Assembly (NCBI RefSeq): GCF_900156395.1
Contig: NZ_FTNL01000014.1
Coordinates: forward strand, 1-64,000
Length of the DNA stretch: 64,000 nt
Reading direction: 5' to 3'
Source of the DNA: Fluoribacter gormanii
Lineage (GTDB): Bacteria > Pseudomonadota > Gammaproteobacteria > Legionellales > Legionellaceae
Program-made: the position numbers and the translations under genes
In this document: piece after piece, positions 9,518-17,737 of the stretch
How the letters are laid out: every line of letters starts with the position of its first letter
Position numbering within the stretch: position 1 is the first letter of the stretch
Notes under the pieces: generated by a model
The model's database searches: none
Seen by the model: the letters and a program-made list of their open reading frames with translations, nothing else
What the model was told of the DNA's origin: nothing

Positions 9518-9541
9518 AAAAAGCCCTGCTTAATGCAGGGC
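9518..9541 (-). terminator. Rho-independent terminator of the L,D-transpeptidase gene
   Basis: On the minus strand, the stem GCCCTGC/GCAGGGC (9535-9541 with 9523-9529, loop ATTAA) is followed directly by TTTTT (9518-9522). It lies about 70 bp after the stop codon of the gene at 9609-10166. Confidence 0.85.
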
Positions 9542-9608
9542 ATTAGTGGAGATTATCATGCTGATTTATCGTCAATATGACAGCAAAACATCGCTGATAC
9601 CAAATTGA

Positions 9609-10166
9609 TTAGTAGGGTTTAACAATCACTGTAGTACCAATATCAGCAAAATCTTCGTTTAACCATTTTGCTGCACTAGGTAAAACACGGATGCAACCAT
9701 GGCTTGCATTGTAGTTAGGTACTTCGTACGCTGCATGGATGGAATACCCACCATGGAAATGCATACAGTATGGCATTCTTGCACCGCCATGTGTTTCTAA
9801 TGGATAAATACTGGAGGTACAATCTTCACCTTTTTTAGAATAAACGCTGAATGTCCCAGTCACAGTTCGACATGGTTTACCAGCATCTTCACAAAAATCC
9901 TTACCCCCAGAAGCACTTCCGGTATTTACCCTATTACCGTCTTTATCGTAAGCCGCCCACGCTGTTGCTTTAGGGTCAAATACAATCACTTTTTTCCCTG
10001 TTGCCGGTCTTTTCATGGGAAAGTAGTTTGAGCCCTTATGGTCTGATTGCATGCTCATCGTATAATGAGTATAGCCAGCATCATCAGTAATAGGGACTGA
10101 CCTATCCATGGAAGCACAGGATGTTGCTAAAGCACACACTGGTACCAACACTAGATATTTTTTCAC
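9609..10166 (-). CDS. L,D-transpeptidase (YkuD) lipoprotein
   Basis: A 185-residue exported protein. The N-terminus KYLVLVPVCALATSC ends in a lipobox with Cys17, predicting an outer- or inner-membrane lipoprotein. The C-terminal half is an ErfK/YbiS/YkuD catalytic domain: His138 and His144 in MHFHGGYSIHAAYE and the active-site motif SHGCIR at 155-160 with nucleophile Cys158. Such enzymes make 3-3 peptidoglycan cross-links or attach proteins to peptidoglycan. There is no LysM or PG_binding domain. Extra Cys residues (92, 99, 116, 134) may form disulfides. Confidence 0.88.
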   Translation of the reverse strand: MKKYLVLVPVCALATSCASMDRSVPITDDAGYTHYTMSMQSDHKGSNYFPMKRPATGKKVIVFDPKATAWAAYDKDGNRVNTGSASGGKDFCEDAGKPCRTVTGTFSVYSKKGEDCTSSIYPLETHGGARMPYCMHFHGGYSIHAAYEVPNYNASHGCIRVLPSAAKWLNEDFADIGTTVIVKPY

Positions 10167-10281
10167 TTTATTTCTCCCTCTTTTTTTCTTATTTATCGGG
10201 AGAATTAAAAATAGGTTTAGGTTTTTTTATAAATATTTTTTACATTGTGTTTTTTTTGTGAGCTTAAAGGGTATTAAATGG

Positions 10282-10647
10282 CTATTTTTTGGGGTGCTTT
10301 GGAAGCATAAATTGAATGGCGCGCATCAATTGTTTATCTGTACATTCAAAGCACCCCCCTCTTGCTGGCATTGCATTTAAACCCTCATCAGTATGTTTAA
10401 AGAGGACTTTCATCCCTTGTTTTAAACGCATTTTCCAATCATCTTCTTCACCAATTCTTGGTGCACCTAGAGGAATTAGTGGTTTGTTTGCATGACAATT
10501 TGCACAAAAATGATGATAAATTTGTTCGCCTTCATTTTTTGTACCACTGATAGATTGCAAAAATTCTTGAGGACGATGACTTTCTGCATGGACTGGTAAT
10601 TGGCATATCAATAGAATCGCTGCATAAATACTGAAACGAATCGTCAT
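10282..10647 (-). CDS. Cytochrome c5-type monoheme protein
   Basis: A 121-residue periplasmic c-type cytochrome. It has a signal peptide (about residues 1-21, cleavage near VHA), the heme attachment motif CANCH (48-52), a likely distal Met ligand in NAMPARGG (Met93), and the extra C-x2-C pair (Cys99, Cys102) in GGCFECTD that is typical of cytochrome c5. It is divergent from flgA, so the short gap 10648-10715 must carry both promoters. Confidence 0.88.
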   Translation of the reverse strand: MTIRFSIYAAILLICQLPVHAESHRPQEFLQSISGTKNEGEQIYHHFCANCHANKPLIPLGAPRIGEEDDWKMRLKQGMKVLFKHTDEGLNAMPARGGCFECTDKQLMRAIQFMLPKHPKK

Positions 10648-10665
10648 GTAATACTCTCCTGAAAA

Positions 10666-10682
10666 TTGGCATAATATTTGCT
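10666..10682 (+). promoter_or_regulatory. Sigma-54 (RpoN) promoter of flgA
   Basis: TTGGCATAATATTTGCT matches the sigma-54 consensus TTGGCACG-N4-TTGCW at all positions except two, with the obligatory GG-N10-GC spacing (GG 10668-10669, GC 10680-10681). Transcription would begin about 10694, some 20 bp before the flgA start. In Legionella, RpoN with FleQ drives mid-hierarchy flagellar genes, so this fits. Confidence 0.8.
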
Positions 10683-10715
10683 ATTTACAACAAGTTACTC
10701 AAAGAGGGATTATTT

Positions 10716-11417
10716 GTGAACAAGTGCATACTAAGTGTTTTACTATTTTTTTCAAGTACAGGATTACACGCGGATGTAATTCAGTCACCTGAAATCTTAA
10801 CAAACAAAATAGAACAACATATACGTAATGAACTTTCTTCATATAAAGAAGGAACAATTCAGGTTACAGCGGATAAAATTGATTCTCGTTTAAATCTCAA
10901 AGCATGTGCTGAAGATCAGCTTGTTGTTTTTAACCCCTACCAATCCCCTATCTTAAACACCAGTACAATGGGCATTAAATGTCAAGAAAATGATAATCAC
11001 TGGTCCTTATATGTTCCCGTTAAAATAACAGTTTTAAAAACGATCTATGTCGCAAAACGTGCTCTAATAAAAGGCAGTCGACTTACTCAAGATGATATCT
11101 ATCAAACAGAAATGGACGTACAACGATTAAATAAAGGCTATTTCACTGAAAAGGATTTATTAGTAGGACAAATTTGCAAACAAAATATTTCACCTAATAG
11201 CCCGCTAAATCCTCATAATATTGAAGCAGCAAAATTGATTAATAAAGGAGAACGTGTTTCTATTGTAGTCAATGATAATAATTTAACTATAAGTATGGAT
11301 GGTGTCGCTATGGAAGAAGGTACATTGGGTGAAACCATTAAAGTGCGTAATCTTTCTTCCAAAAAAATTATTGAAGCTCAGATTACTGACGCAAAGAAAG
11401 TGAATGTTATTATCTAA
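10716..11417 (+). CDS. flgA: Flagellar P-ring assembly chaperone FlgA
   Basis: Periplasmic chaperone needed to assemble the FlgI P-ring around the rod. A signal peptide covers about residues 1-19 (ILSVLLFFSSTGLHA). The C-terminal SAF-like domain shows VAKRALIKGSRLTQDDI and the ending GETIKVRNLSSKKIIEAQI, the hallmark of FlgA. The start is GTG at 10716 after AAAGAGGG. The gene heads the flgA-flgM-flgN block under a sigma-54 promoter. Confidence 0.93.
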   Translation: MNKCILSVLLFFSSTGLHADVIQSPEILTNKIEQHIRNELSSYKEGTIQVTADKIDSRLNLKACAEDQLVVFNPYQSPILNTSTMGIKCQENDNHWSLYVPVKITVLKTIYVAKRALIKGSRLTQDDIYQTEMDVQRLNKGYFTEKDLLVGQICKQNISPNSPLNPHNIEAAKLINKGERVSIVVNDNNLTISMDGVAMEEGTLGETIKVRNLSSKKIIEAQITDAKKVNVII

Positions 11418-11444
11418 AAAAATCAATAACTAACTAAAATTTAC

Positions 11445-11471
11445 TAAAGATTTTTAAAAAGTGGCCGATAC
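11445..11471 (+). promoter_or_regulatory. Sigma-28 (FliA) promoter of flgM
   Basis: TAAA (11445-11448), a 15-bp spacer, then GCCGATAC (11464-11471). This equals the FliA consensus TAAA-N15-GCCGATAA except for the final base. It lies 33 bp before the flgM ATG, giving flgM its own late-class promoter. Confidence 0.85.
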
Positions 11472-11503
11472 ATTTAGAAGTCAAACGTGATTGAGGACAA
11501 ATT

Positions 11504-11791
11504 ATGTTTAATCAAATCAGCGATGCAGTTCCTGTAAAAACTCTAGATACAGACAATCGTTTAAAAGCAACACATCAAGAAAAAATTAAAAGTTTGATTG
11601 AAGATCCCTCTTCATTTGTCAGCATAAGTGACACCTCCAAACAATTAGAGGCAATTAAAAACTCCCTAAAGGAAGCATCTGAAGTCAATGAAGCTCGTGT
11701 TTTATATTTTAAAACTGAAATAGCGCTTGGAAATTATCAGATTGATAGTGACAAAATTGCCATGAAAATGTTAAATGTAGAACCAGCTTAA
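11504..11791 (+). CDS. flgM: Anti-sigma-28 factor FlgM
   Basis: A 95-residue protein that holds FliA (sigma-28) inactive until the hook is complete and FlgM is exported. The disordered N-terminal half and the C-terminal sigma-binding helix ARVLYFKTEIALGNYQIDSD followed by KIAMKML are characteristic (family signature: R...K..I..G.Y.vd...iA.km). It is preceded by its own sigma-28 promoter, a common autoregulatory arrangement, and followed 17 bp later by flgN. Confidence 0.93.
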   Translation: MFNQISDAVPVKTLDTDNRLKATHQEKIKSLIEDPSSFVSISDTSKQLEAIKNSLKEASEVNEARVLYFKTEIALGNYQIDSDKIAMKMLNVEPA

Positions 11792-11808
11792 TTTCTAAGG
11801 GCAATTAT

Positions 11809-12297
11809 ATGGATAATAATAAGAAAGCATTGAGTAACTGTTTGGCACAAGAAATTAATTGGATAGAAACGCTCAATTCTTTGTTGGTTGAAGAAAAAGA
11901 AATATTGATGTCTCGAGAATTTAATAGGCTTGAAGAGTTTGCGAATAAAAAGCAAGAATTATCTAATAAATTGGAAGAAAGCGCCAAACAACGGATGCAA
12001 ATTATTAATCATAGCAATCCCAATCTAACGATGAATCAGGTTTTAACAGAATTTCTTAAGGATTGTAGTATTGAAGAGGTCGATCAGATCAATCAACTTA
12101 ATTCCAAGCTTGCTGAACTTCTCTCACGCTGTCGCGAATTAAATGCAGTAAATGGACAAGTAATAGCCAATAATCTTTATGTCCGTCAAGAAATTGTCAA
12201 TACACTGTCAGGAAATCAAACAAATGCGATCAGTGTTTATACGTCTCATGGAAACATAGAATCAACAAAAGAAAACTCACATCACCAAGAAGCTTAA
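11809..12297 (+). CDS. flgN: Flagellar export chaperone FlgN
   Basis: A 162-residue, mostly alpha-helical coiled-coil protein that escorts the hook-associated proteins FlgK and FlgL to the flagellar export gate. The call rests on position after flgM, the helical heptads (LNSLLVEEKEILMSREFNRL), and the FlgN-type CRELNAVNGQVIANNL motif near residue 106. The ATG follows AAGGGCAATTAT. Family sequence conservation is low, but the context is decisive. Confidence 0.9.
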   Translation: MDNNKKALSNCLAQEINWIETLNSLLVEEKEILMSREFNRLEEFANKKQELSNKLEESAKQRMQIINHSNPNLTMNQVLTEFLKDCSIEEVDQINQLNSKLAELLSRCRELNAVNGQVIANNLYVRQEIVNTLSGNQTNAISVYTSHGNIESTKENSHHQEA

Positions 12298-12314
12298 AAA
12301 TACAAAGCATTAGA

Positions 12315-12344
12315 TTCTGGGTGAAAGCAGAGCTGAACCCAGAA
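12315..12344. repeat. Short REP-like hairpin
   Basis: TTCTGGGT...ACCCAGAA, eight perfect base pairs around a 14-nt loop, 18 bp after the flgN stop. The sequence GGGTGAAAGCAGAGCTGAACCC is a shortened version of the REP-like element, and it may terminate the flg transcript. Confidence 0.5.
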
Positions 12345-12400
12345 AATACATCAAAAAATCCGCTTACCAATAAACAATGCCAAATATAAATAGAATTATT

Positions 12401-12431
12401 TTTACACAATAAAGTCAAAAAAATGTATAAT
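12401..12431 (+). promoter_or_regulatory. Possible sigma-70 promoter of the C80-like gene
   Basis: TTTACA (12401-12406) and TATAAT (12426-12431) are both near-consensus but separated by 19 bp; shifting the -35 to TTACAC gives 18. The next gene starts at 12457 and has no clear ribosome site, so a short leader is likely. Confidence 0.35.
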
Positions 12432-12456
12432 CAGGATAAATTTTTTTTTTCTTCAT

Positions 12457-13209
12457 ATGAAATTCTTTACCAAAAAATATGACCAGACTGTTGTAGTTGA
12501 ATTTTTCTCTGATAAGTCAACCACAGAGAGCGTAATAAAGGAGAACTCTAAAAACTTGCTAGGGTCTCTTTTTAAAGAAGAAAATCGATTGTTTTACTCA
12601 TCTCTACTTGAAAGTTATCCTGATCTGAGTCAATTAACTTCCCAATCTCGTTTATGCTTGATTGGTCACAGTGCTCAAGGAAAACAAAAATTTTCCGGCT
12701 GTGACGTAGATATGCTGGTAGAGCGTTTGGTAGAAGATTGTTCCTTAAGCGCAGTAAAACGAATTACGTTCATTGCATGCTATCTTGGAGAGGCGAAAGC
12801 ATTCATAGAGGAACTTCAATTAAAATTAGCGAATGAAGGTATATATACCGAGATAGCCGCTTATAAAGCCTATTTGGTTATTGATAGCTCAGGACATCGT
12901 TGGGTTGATTTAGGCGAAAAAGATGGATTGGTAGAAGCAGGAAAACAAAAGATCGTAATGGGCTGGGAAAACGGCCCTCAGGGCACGCCACCAAAACAGG
13001 TTGTTTTGGTTGATACTGATGAAATTAACCCTCATTACGTAGATGAGCTATCCGAAGAGGGTGAGGAGGATGCTGAAATAATCCCCAGTCAAGTAGATGA
13101 TTTAGAACATATGTCTTTAAAAAGAAATTTAAGCCTGTTTAAGCAAGAGGTTATTGTAACTCCTTCCTTAAAAAAAACTTTTGTATCCTCATATAAAAAG
13201 GGCTTTTAA
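12457..13209 (+). CDS. Peptidase C80-like cysteine protease domain protein, effector candidate
   Basis: A 250-residue protein without a signal peptide. Residues 65-110 read RLCLIGHSAQGKQKFSGCD, then VDMLVERL and RITFIACYLGE. This follows the layout of the autoprocessing cysteine protease domain of clostridial toxins and MARTX toxins (family C80): a Gly-His motif, a (F/S)G-x-DVD-x-L turn, a helix, then a strand ending in the nucleophile Cys. Candidate catalytic residues are His71 and Cys108. The C-terminal 65 residues are acidic (EEGEEDAE) and end in a basic, hydrophobic tail, as in many Dot/Icm substrates. It lacks the large toxin around it, so it would be a stand-alone protease or effector. 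The similarity was judged by eye. Confidence 0.55.
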   Translation: MKFFTKKYDQTVVVEFFSDKSTTESVIKENSKNLLGSLFKEENRLFYSSLLESYPDLSQLTSQSRLCLIGHSAQGKQKFSGCDVDMLVERLVEDCSLSAVKRITFIACYLGEAKAFIEELQLKLANEGIYTEIAAYKAYLVIDSSGHRWVDLGEKDGLVEAGKQKIVMGWENGPQGTPPKQVVLVDTDEINPHYVDELSEEGEEDAEIIPSQVDDLEHMSLKRNLSLFKQEVIVTPSLKKTFVSSYKKGF

Positions 13210-13285
13210 AATTTGAGTTAAATAAGAAAAAATTAGAATTTCTGGGTTTCACACTGATCCTCTCAGGCAACAATAGCGGAAAATA

Positions 13286-13390
13286 CATACTCCCCAACGT
13301 GGTGGGGGATCTCCAGAAAATGGGTATGGTTAATCAGGAGATCTTAAATCGTAAACTCTTCAGGATGACGCAGTCGGGTATGCGACGTAG
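13286..13390. repeat. Degenerate intergenic repeat
   Basis: CATACTCCCCAACGTGG followed by TGGGGGATCTCC forms a hairpin (CCCCA...TGGGG, 13291-13306). It is followed by an inverted GGAGATC/GATCTCC pair and AGGATGACG. The pieces recall the repeat at 239-297 in scrambled order. Nothing else is seen in the gap 13210-13422. Confidence 0.35.
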
Positions 13391-13422
13391 ACACTAACGA
13401 ACAACCTTAAAACTCAAGAGAG

Positions 13423-14166
13423 TTATCGCATACGAAGAGCCCCATCCAAACGAATCACCTCACCATTTATCATTCCATTTTCAATGATATGCGCTACTAA
13501 TGAAGCAAATTCCTCGGGCTTCCCAAATCGCTTGGGAAAAGTCATGGTTGCTATCAAATTGTCTTGTACCTCTTGTGGCATATTCAACAGCATAGGTGTA
13601 GCGATTAGTCCGGGAGCTATGGTATTTACGCGAATGGCAAGCTGAGCAAACTCGCGTGCAGCAGGAAGCGTCATCGCAACGACCCCGCCCTTGGAAGCAC
13701 TGTATGCCGCCTGGCCAATTTGCCCTTCAAATGCCGCAATCGAGGCCGTGTTTATGATAACTCCTCTCTCCTGGGAATTACTTTCCAACTCCAAACTGCT
13801 CATTGCATGTGCTGCAACCCTCATTACATTGAAAGTGCCAATTAAATTTACATCGATAACCTGTTTAAAGGCGGCTAAAGGCATAGCGCCCTCTTTTCCA
13901 ACAATACGCTTTGCTGGAGCAATTCCTGCACAATTAACACAAACTCTTGGAACTCCCAATTGCTCTATAGTCTGTTGCATTGCCTTTTCGACCGATTCAT
14001 CGCTGGTTACGTCACAGCTTATAAATAAATCAGCTTCGTTCTGGTCGTCGATTTGCTTATCCCATGCCACAACTCGCATTCCACGCTTTTTAAGGTAGTG
14101 AACACTTTCCTTTCCCATACCTGAAGCACCACCTGTTATCAATGCGATTTGATTCGTAAAATTCAC
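13423..14166 (-). CDS. SDR-family 3-hydroxyacyl-CoA dehydrogenase-like oxidoreductase
   Basis: A 247-residue classical short-chain dehydrogenase. TGGASGMG (residues 11-18) binds NAD(H), NCAGIAPA is the structural motif, and YSASKGG carries the catalytic Tyr and Lys after the Ser of NTASIAAFEGQ. The long insertion after NCAGIAPAKRIVGKEG and the FEGQIGQAAYSASKGG text are typical of type II 3-hydroxyacyl-CoA dehydrogenases (HSD17B10-like), which act in fatty-acid or branched-chain oxidation. The substrate cannot be fixed from sequence alone. It is a single gene between repeats. Confidence 0.85.
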   Translation of the reverse strand: MNFTNQIALITGGASGMGKESVHYLKKRGMRVVAWDKQIDDQNEADLFISCDVTSDESVEKAMQQTIEQLGVPRVCVNCAGIAPAKRIVGKEGAMPLAAFKQVIDVNLIGTFNVMRVAAHAMSSLELESNSQERGVIINTASIAAFEGQIGQAAYSASKGGVVAMTLPAAREFAQLAIRVNTIAPGLIATPMLLNMPQEVQDNLIATMTFPKRFGKPEEFASLVAHIIENGMINGEVIRLDGALRMR

Positions 14167-14185
14167 TATTATTCTCCATAATTTT

Positions 14186-14260
14186 TAGCCTGGCGGAGCG
14201 TAGCAGAACCCGGGAATTCTATATTTTTAGACCGGGTTTCGCTACGCTGCAGCCCCAGGC
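14186..14260. repeat. REP-like palindrome
   Basis: Arms TAGCCTGGCGGAGCGTAGC and GCTACGCTGCAGCCCCAGGC with inner AGAACCCGGG/ACCGGGTTTCG. It lies between the dehydrogenase and cysteine hydrolase genes. Confidence 0.75.
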
Positions 14261-14334
14261 GGAATGAACTGGGGTTTGTTACATTTCAAGAGCTTGAGCC
14301 AAAATGACCAAGGTAGTAGAGATGTAAACAGGTC

Positions 14335-14877
14335 CTAAAAAAACTCTTTGCTCAATTGTTTGAATTCAGGAGTCCCCGCTTTTCTTAACCACTCAAAAAA
14401 TACCATTTCAGAAGTAACCAAATGAATCCCTTCACTTTTCATTCGCTTCAGTCCATATTTCATATTTTGCTCACCACGACAACTTACTGCATCGACAACA
14501 ACAAAAACATCAAATCCTGCTTGTTTCATTTCCAAGGCTGTTTGCAAAACACAAACATGCGTTTCAATGCCGATAAGGATTAATTGTTTTTTATTAAGCC
14601 GCTCTAATCGCTCCAAATATTTAGGCTCACCCATACAGGAAAAACTTACTTTATCTATACATTGTTGTTGATCAAAATACGAGTGAAATTGTTTCAGAGT
14701 TGAACCAAGACCTTGCGGATATTGTTCGCTAACCAAAATTGGCACGCCGATTTTTCTGGCTAATTTTAAGAGCCATTCACAGCGCACAATAAATGCTTCA
14801 CTATTTAATACAGCTGGTGTTAATTTTTCTTGTACATCGACCAACAATAAAAGTGAATCCTCTTTGTTAAGTAACAT
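14335..14877 (-). CDS. Isochorismatase-like cysteine hydrolase
   Basis: A 180-residue cytoplasmic hydrolase of the YcaC/isochorismatase-like fold. The expected triad is visible: Asp in LLLVDVQEKLTPAV (near residue 14), Lys in CIDKVSFSCM, and the nucleophile Cys in GIETHVCVLQTALEM. The substrate is unknown; relatives include nicotinamidases and carbamoyl hydrolases, but the metal-binding residues of nicotinamidase are not evident. It is a single-gene unit. Confidence 0.85.
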   Translation of the reverse strand: MLLNKEDSLLLLVDVQEKLTPAVLNSEAFIVRCEWLLKLARKIGVPILVSEQYPQGLGSTLKQFHSYFDQQQCIDKVSFSCMGEPKYLERLERLNKKQLILIGIETHVCVLQTALEMKQAGFDVFVVVDAVSCRGEQNMKYGLKRMKSEGIHLVTSEMVFFEWLRKAGTPEFKQLSKEFF

Positions 14878-14984
14878 CCTTATTCTCCTTGGCGAATCAA
14901 TTTAAAGACTTATAAAAGCATACAGCCTGGATCTAAAACTGCAATCCAGGCTGTATGTATTAGCAGAAAAAACCGAGTAAAAAC

Positions 14985-16058
14985 CTAAATCCCTGCTATA
15001 TCAATTGTTCTCATTTTCACATCCATCTGCTTATTACCGCGTTGAATGGATACAGTTATTTGCTCGCCTACTTTTATTTCGGTAAGCATGTTATATAAGA
15101 CATCGTAGTTAGGAACAGCATGTCCATTAAGTGCAACAATAATATCACCTAACTCGATACGTCCCCAAGCATCTCTGTGCGTACCTCGTAAATGAGCTTT
15201 ATCCGCAGGTGTATTGTGTAAAACATCCGCAATTAATATCCCTTTACGTATACCTAATTGGCGAGCAACATTTGGAGGCACACTTTGGATACCTATACCA
15301 GACAATACAACTCGACCATTTTTAATAATTTGCGACACGATACGATCAATATCATCAGCAGGGACAGCAAATCCAATTCCGGCAGACGATCCTGAATTAG
15401 AATAAATCATCGTGTTCATACCAATTAACTGTCCCGCACTATTCAATAACGGACCACCTGAGTTACCGGGATTAATTGGTGTATCTGTCTGAATCATATT
15501 GCGAATTGTAACTCCGCCAATTCCAGGAACCTTTCTACCCAAGGCAGAAATTACCCCCTTAGATAAGCTATGATCCAGGCCAAAAGGATTACCAATAGCA
15601 ATGGCCTTTTGTCCTACCATGAGCTCATGCAGATGTACTACTTCAAACGGTTTAAACTCTTTAAGTAGAGCCAAAGCTTGTGGCGATTCAATCTTTAATA
15701 CAGCGATGTCTTTACGTGGTTCTGCACCAACAACCTTAGCCGGTACTGTCAAATTACCTAAAGTAATAGCTAACTTATCAGCCCCTTTGATGACATGATA
15801 ATTAGTGACTATATAGCCACTGTTATTCCAAACAATTCCAGAGCCTGCGCCATCTGATACTTGTTTTTTCTGTAACGACCTGTTTGTTATTGTTGCCAGC
15901 CTGTGAACATAAACTACTTTAGGTGCGGCATCATGAAATACTTGCACTGTATTTTGTTCATCAGGAAGAAGAGAGTTTACACTTGCACTATGTCCTGGCA
16001 GAGCCAGAATAGAACATAACATAAATGTCATAAACCACAAATAACGATGTTTTGCCAT
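14985..16058 (-). CDS. HtrA/Deg-family periplasmic serine protease (one PDZ)
   Basis: A trypsin-like protease with a signal peptide, catalytic domain and a single C-terminal PDZ domain, like DegS or short DegQ proteins. Counting from the ATG at 16058, the triad is His88 (TNYHVI), Asp117 (RKDIAVL) and Ser200 (PGNSGGP). The PDZ domain spans about residues 255-350. I chose 16058 because GGAGAT sits 6 nt upstream and a Sec signal (YLWFMTFMLCSILALPGHSA) follows; a longer frame to 16133 has no such support. With 357 residues it probably handles envelope protein quality control. A second, larger DegP may exist elsewhere. Confidence 0.9.
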   Translation of the reverse strand: MAKHRYLWFMTFMLCSILALPGHSASVNSLLPDEQNTVQVFHDAAPKVVYVHRLATITNRSLQKKQVSDGAGSGIVWNNSGYIVTNYHVIKGADKLAITLGNLTVPAKVVGAEPRKDIAVLKIESPQALALLKEFKPFEVVHLHELMVGQKAIAIGNPFGLDHSLSKGVISALGRKVPGIGGVTIRNMIQTDTPINPGNSGGPLLNSAGQLIGMNTMIYSNSGSSAGIGFAVPADDIDRIVSQIIKNGRVVLSGIGIQSVPPNVARQLGIRKGILIADVLHNTPADKAHLRGTHRDAWGRIELGDIIVALNGHAVPNYDVLYNMLTEIKVGEQITVSIQRGNKQMDVKMRTIDIAGI

Positions 16059-16169
16059 CAATATATCTCCATCAATTAGCTCAGAATCTTGCATTCCTGC
16101 AAAAAAATGCAAAATGAATTGTAATATAAACAACCATAAATGTCACTAAATGAATGATGAGAATAATTT

Positions 16170-17075
16170 TCAAGCAAATGTCATGGAATGATGTCTCTCC
16201 TCTTCTTTCTCTTTTTCTTCATTGCTATCGTGTACTTCATCCAGATGGGTTACAGATACCTTCGCATCTTTAATTTCCTGATTTTCTTGTTTCTTAGCTG
16301 GTGGATTATTTATTTCATTTTGTATTTTATCTACCTCACTACGCGCCACATGCTCAACTCGCGTTTGAATCAACGAAATTCCAGGACTTACTCCAAAATA
16401 TTGCATCAAAAATTGTATTGGTATCATCAACATATCTTTAAAAGTCATTGATGAAGCTTCCATGGCCTTGACAGCTATAATTTCTGTATTATCAATATGA
16501 CGCAAATATACTTTTTCCAATAGTGCTGAATGCTGTTTATATACATTATCCAAACTGTCATTCCGAGCTTTTTCTTGGTTCAAAAGAAATTTTTGAAAAT
16601 CAGTATGCGCATCCCATAGAGTAGCTCTCCTTTCTTGTAATTGCTTGAGTTCAGTATCATAAAATGCAATCTCGCGATCAATTTCCTCTCTTAGGCGATC
16701 GCATGCAATTTTGCGCTCAGATGAGATCTCCCCACTAACTATAGAGTCTGATTCTTTTATAATGGCTTTGGCATAACGCTCAATCAATTCTTTTTTTTTG
16801 ATTAAAATCTCCTCTATTTTAGTATCTATGTACTTAATTGCATCTTTATTAGCCCCAAGAACCTGGTAATGAGAATCAAACCGTTTCTCACTTTGCATTT
16901 GGGTACGCATTTTTTCTAATTCTTTAACTTCCTGAGATAAGGCCCTGCTTTGTGCCGTATCATTTAATTGCTTGTCTCTACTCAACAGAATTTGTCTAAT
17001 GAATGCAGCCAAAACAACAACTGTTCCCAATACTGCAGCACAAATAAGCGCTATACTGACTGGCTCCATAATCAA
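16170..17075 (-). CDS. Unrecognised membrane-anchored coiled-coil protein
   Basis: I do not recognise this 301-residue protein. It has an N-terminal membrane segment (about residues 6-27, VSIALICAAVLGTVVVLAAF), then a long charged helical region with heptads (QSRALSQEVKELEKMRTQMQ to ELKQLQERRATLWDAHTDF), a less charged part around MTFKDMLMIPIQFLMQYFGV, and a very acidic tail (EEKEKEEERHH). Clustered Glu within the last 25 residues is a trait of Dot/Icm substrates. Its ATG overlaps the stop of the upstream gene by four bases, so the two are translated together and probably act together. Confidence 0.6.
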   Translation of the reverse strand: MIMEPVSIALICAAVLGTVVVLAAFIRQILLSRDKQLNDTAQSRALSQEVKELEKMRTQMQSEKRFDSHYQVLGANKDAIKYIDTKIEEILIKKKELIERYAKAIIKESDSIVSGEISSERKIACDRLREEIDREIAFYDTELKQLQERRATLWDAHTDFQKFLLNQEKARNDSLDNVYKQHSALLEKVYLRHIDNTEIIAVKAMEASSMTFKDMLMIPIQFLMQYFGVSPGISLIQTRVEHVARSEVDKIQNEINNPPAKKQENQEIKDAKVSVTHLDEVHDSNEEKEKEEERHHSMTFA

Positions 17076-17737
17076 CTCCTAGAATGAGACAAATGAATCA
17101 ATTGAGTGTGAATTTCAATAGCAAAATACTGACTAAAAGTTTGATATGAATCAATCGATGGCCATTGAGCAGGTATACTCGACATACGACTCATCGCTGC
17201 CGAGTAAATTGGAATATAGTTCTCTTTAATAAAAGGTTTTATATCCGTCAAATTAGAGAAGTTCCTCACCAAAGCAGTAGCATTTTCTTCCAAATGCGAT
17301 AATTCTACTTTTTCAATAACATCAGACAAATCTTCTTGGCCCTCAAGTGATTCTTTGATCCAATCGAGTAGAGCAGCACGAGGCTTAATGAGCAATAATT
17401 GATGACTTGTTTCTATTGAAGGTTCCATCAACACAATATGGTTGTGCAATTCAAATTTAAAACAACAAAGAAAATCAAGAAAATTGGTTTCTATTTCGTT
17501 ACGTGCTTTATCACCTAACCAACGACAAATTTCGTGGCGAAACATTTTTGAAAAATGTTTTTCTATTTCATCCAAGGTTGCATCATCTGAATTTTGTTTT
17601 TGCAATACATAAGCAGTATTATCAATTTGTAACAATCTAAGATCTGGTAGTTTTGTATCAGGTAGTTGTGAGGCAAGAAATGATAAAAAAACAGCTGTAG
17701 GTTTTAATATCACTATTTCATGTTGGCTATGGCGCAT
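17072..17737 (-). CDS. Unrecognised cytoplasmic protein, partner of the coiled-coil gene
   Basis: A 221-residue protein with no signal peptide, membrane segment or familiar motif; it is predicted mainly helical, with internal echoes (IVILKPTAVFLSFLASQL and LLLIKPRAALLDWIKESL may be two copies of one helical unit). The ATG at 17737 has an excellent ribosome site (AAGGAGGGATT), which argues against the longer frame to 17773. The last four bases overlap the next gene. Two similar 'KP-x-A-x-hydrophobic' units suggest an internal duplication. Confidence 0.6.
   Translation of the reverse strand: MRHSQHEIVILKPTAVFLSFLASQLPDTKLPDLRLLQIDNTAYVLQKQNSDDATLDEIEKHFSKMFRHEICRWLGDKARNEIETNFLDFLCCFKFELHNHIVLMEPSIETSHQLLLIKPRAALLDWIKESLEGQEDLSDVIEKVELSHLEENATALVRNFSNLTDIKPFIKENYIPIYSAAMSRMSSIPAQWPSIDSYQTFSQYFAIEIHTQLIHLSHSRS

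Noticed and set aside
9340..9543. Minus-strand 67-codon frame
   Set aside because: It runs through the dispersed repeat at 9433-9480 and the terminator at 9518-9541; no ribosome site or family resemblance.
13691..14098. 135-codon plus-strand frame inside the SDR gene
   Set aside because: Antisense shadow of a clear dehydrogenase; no ribosome site.
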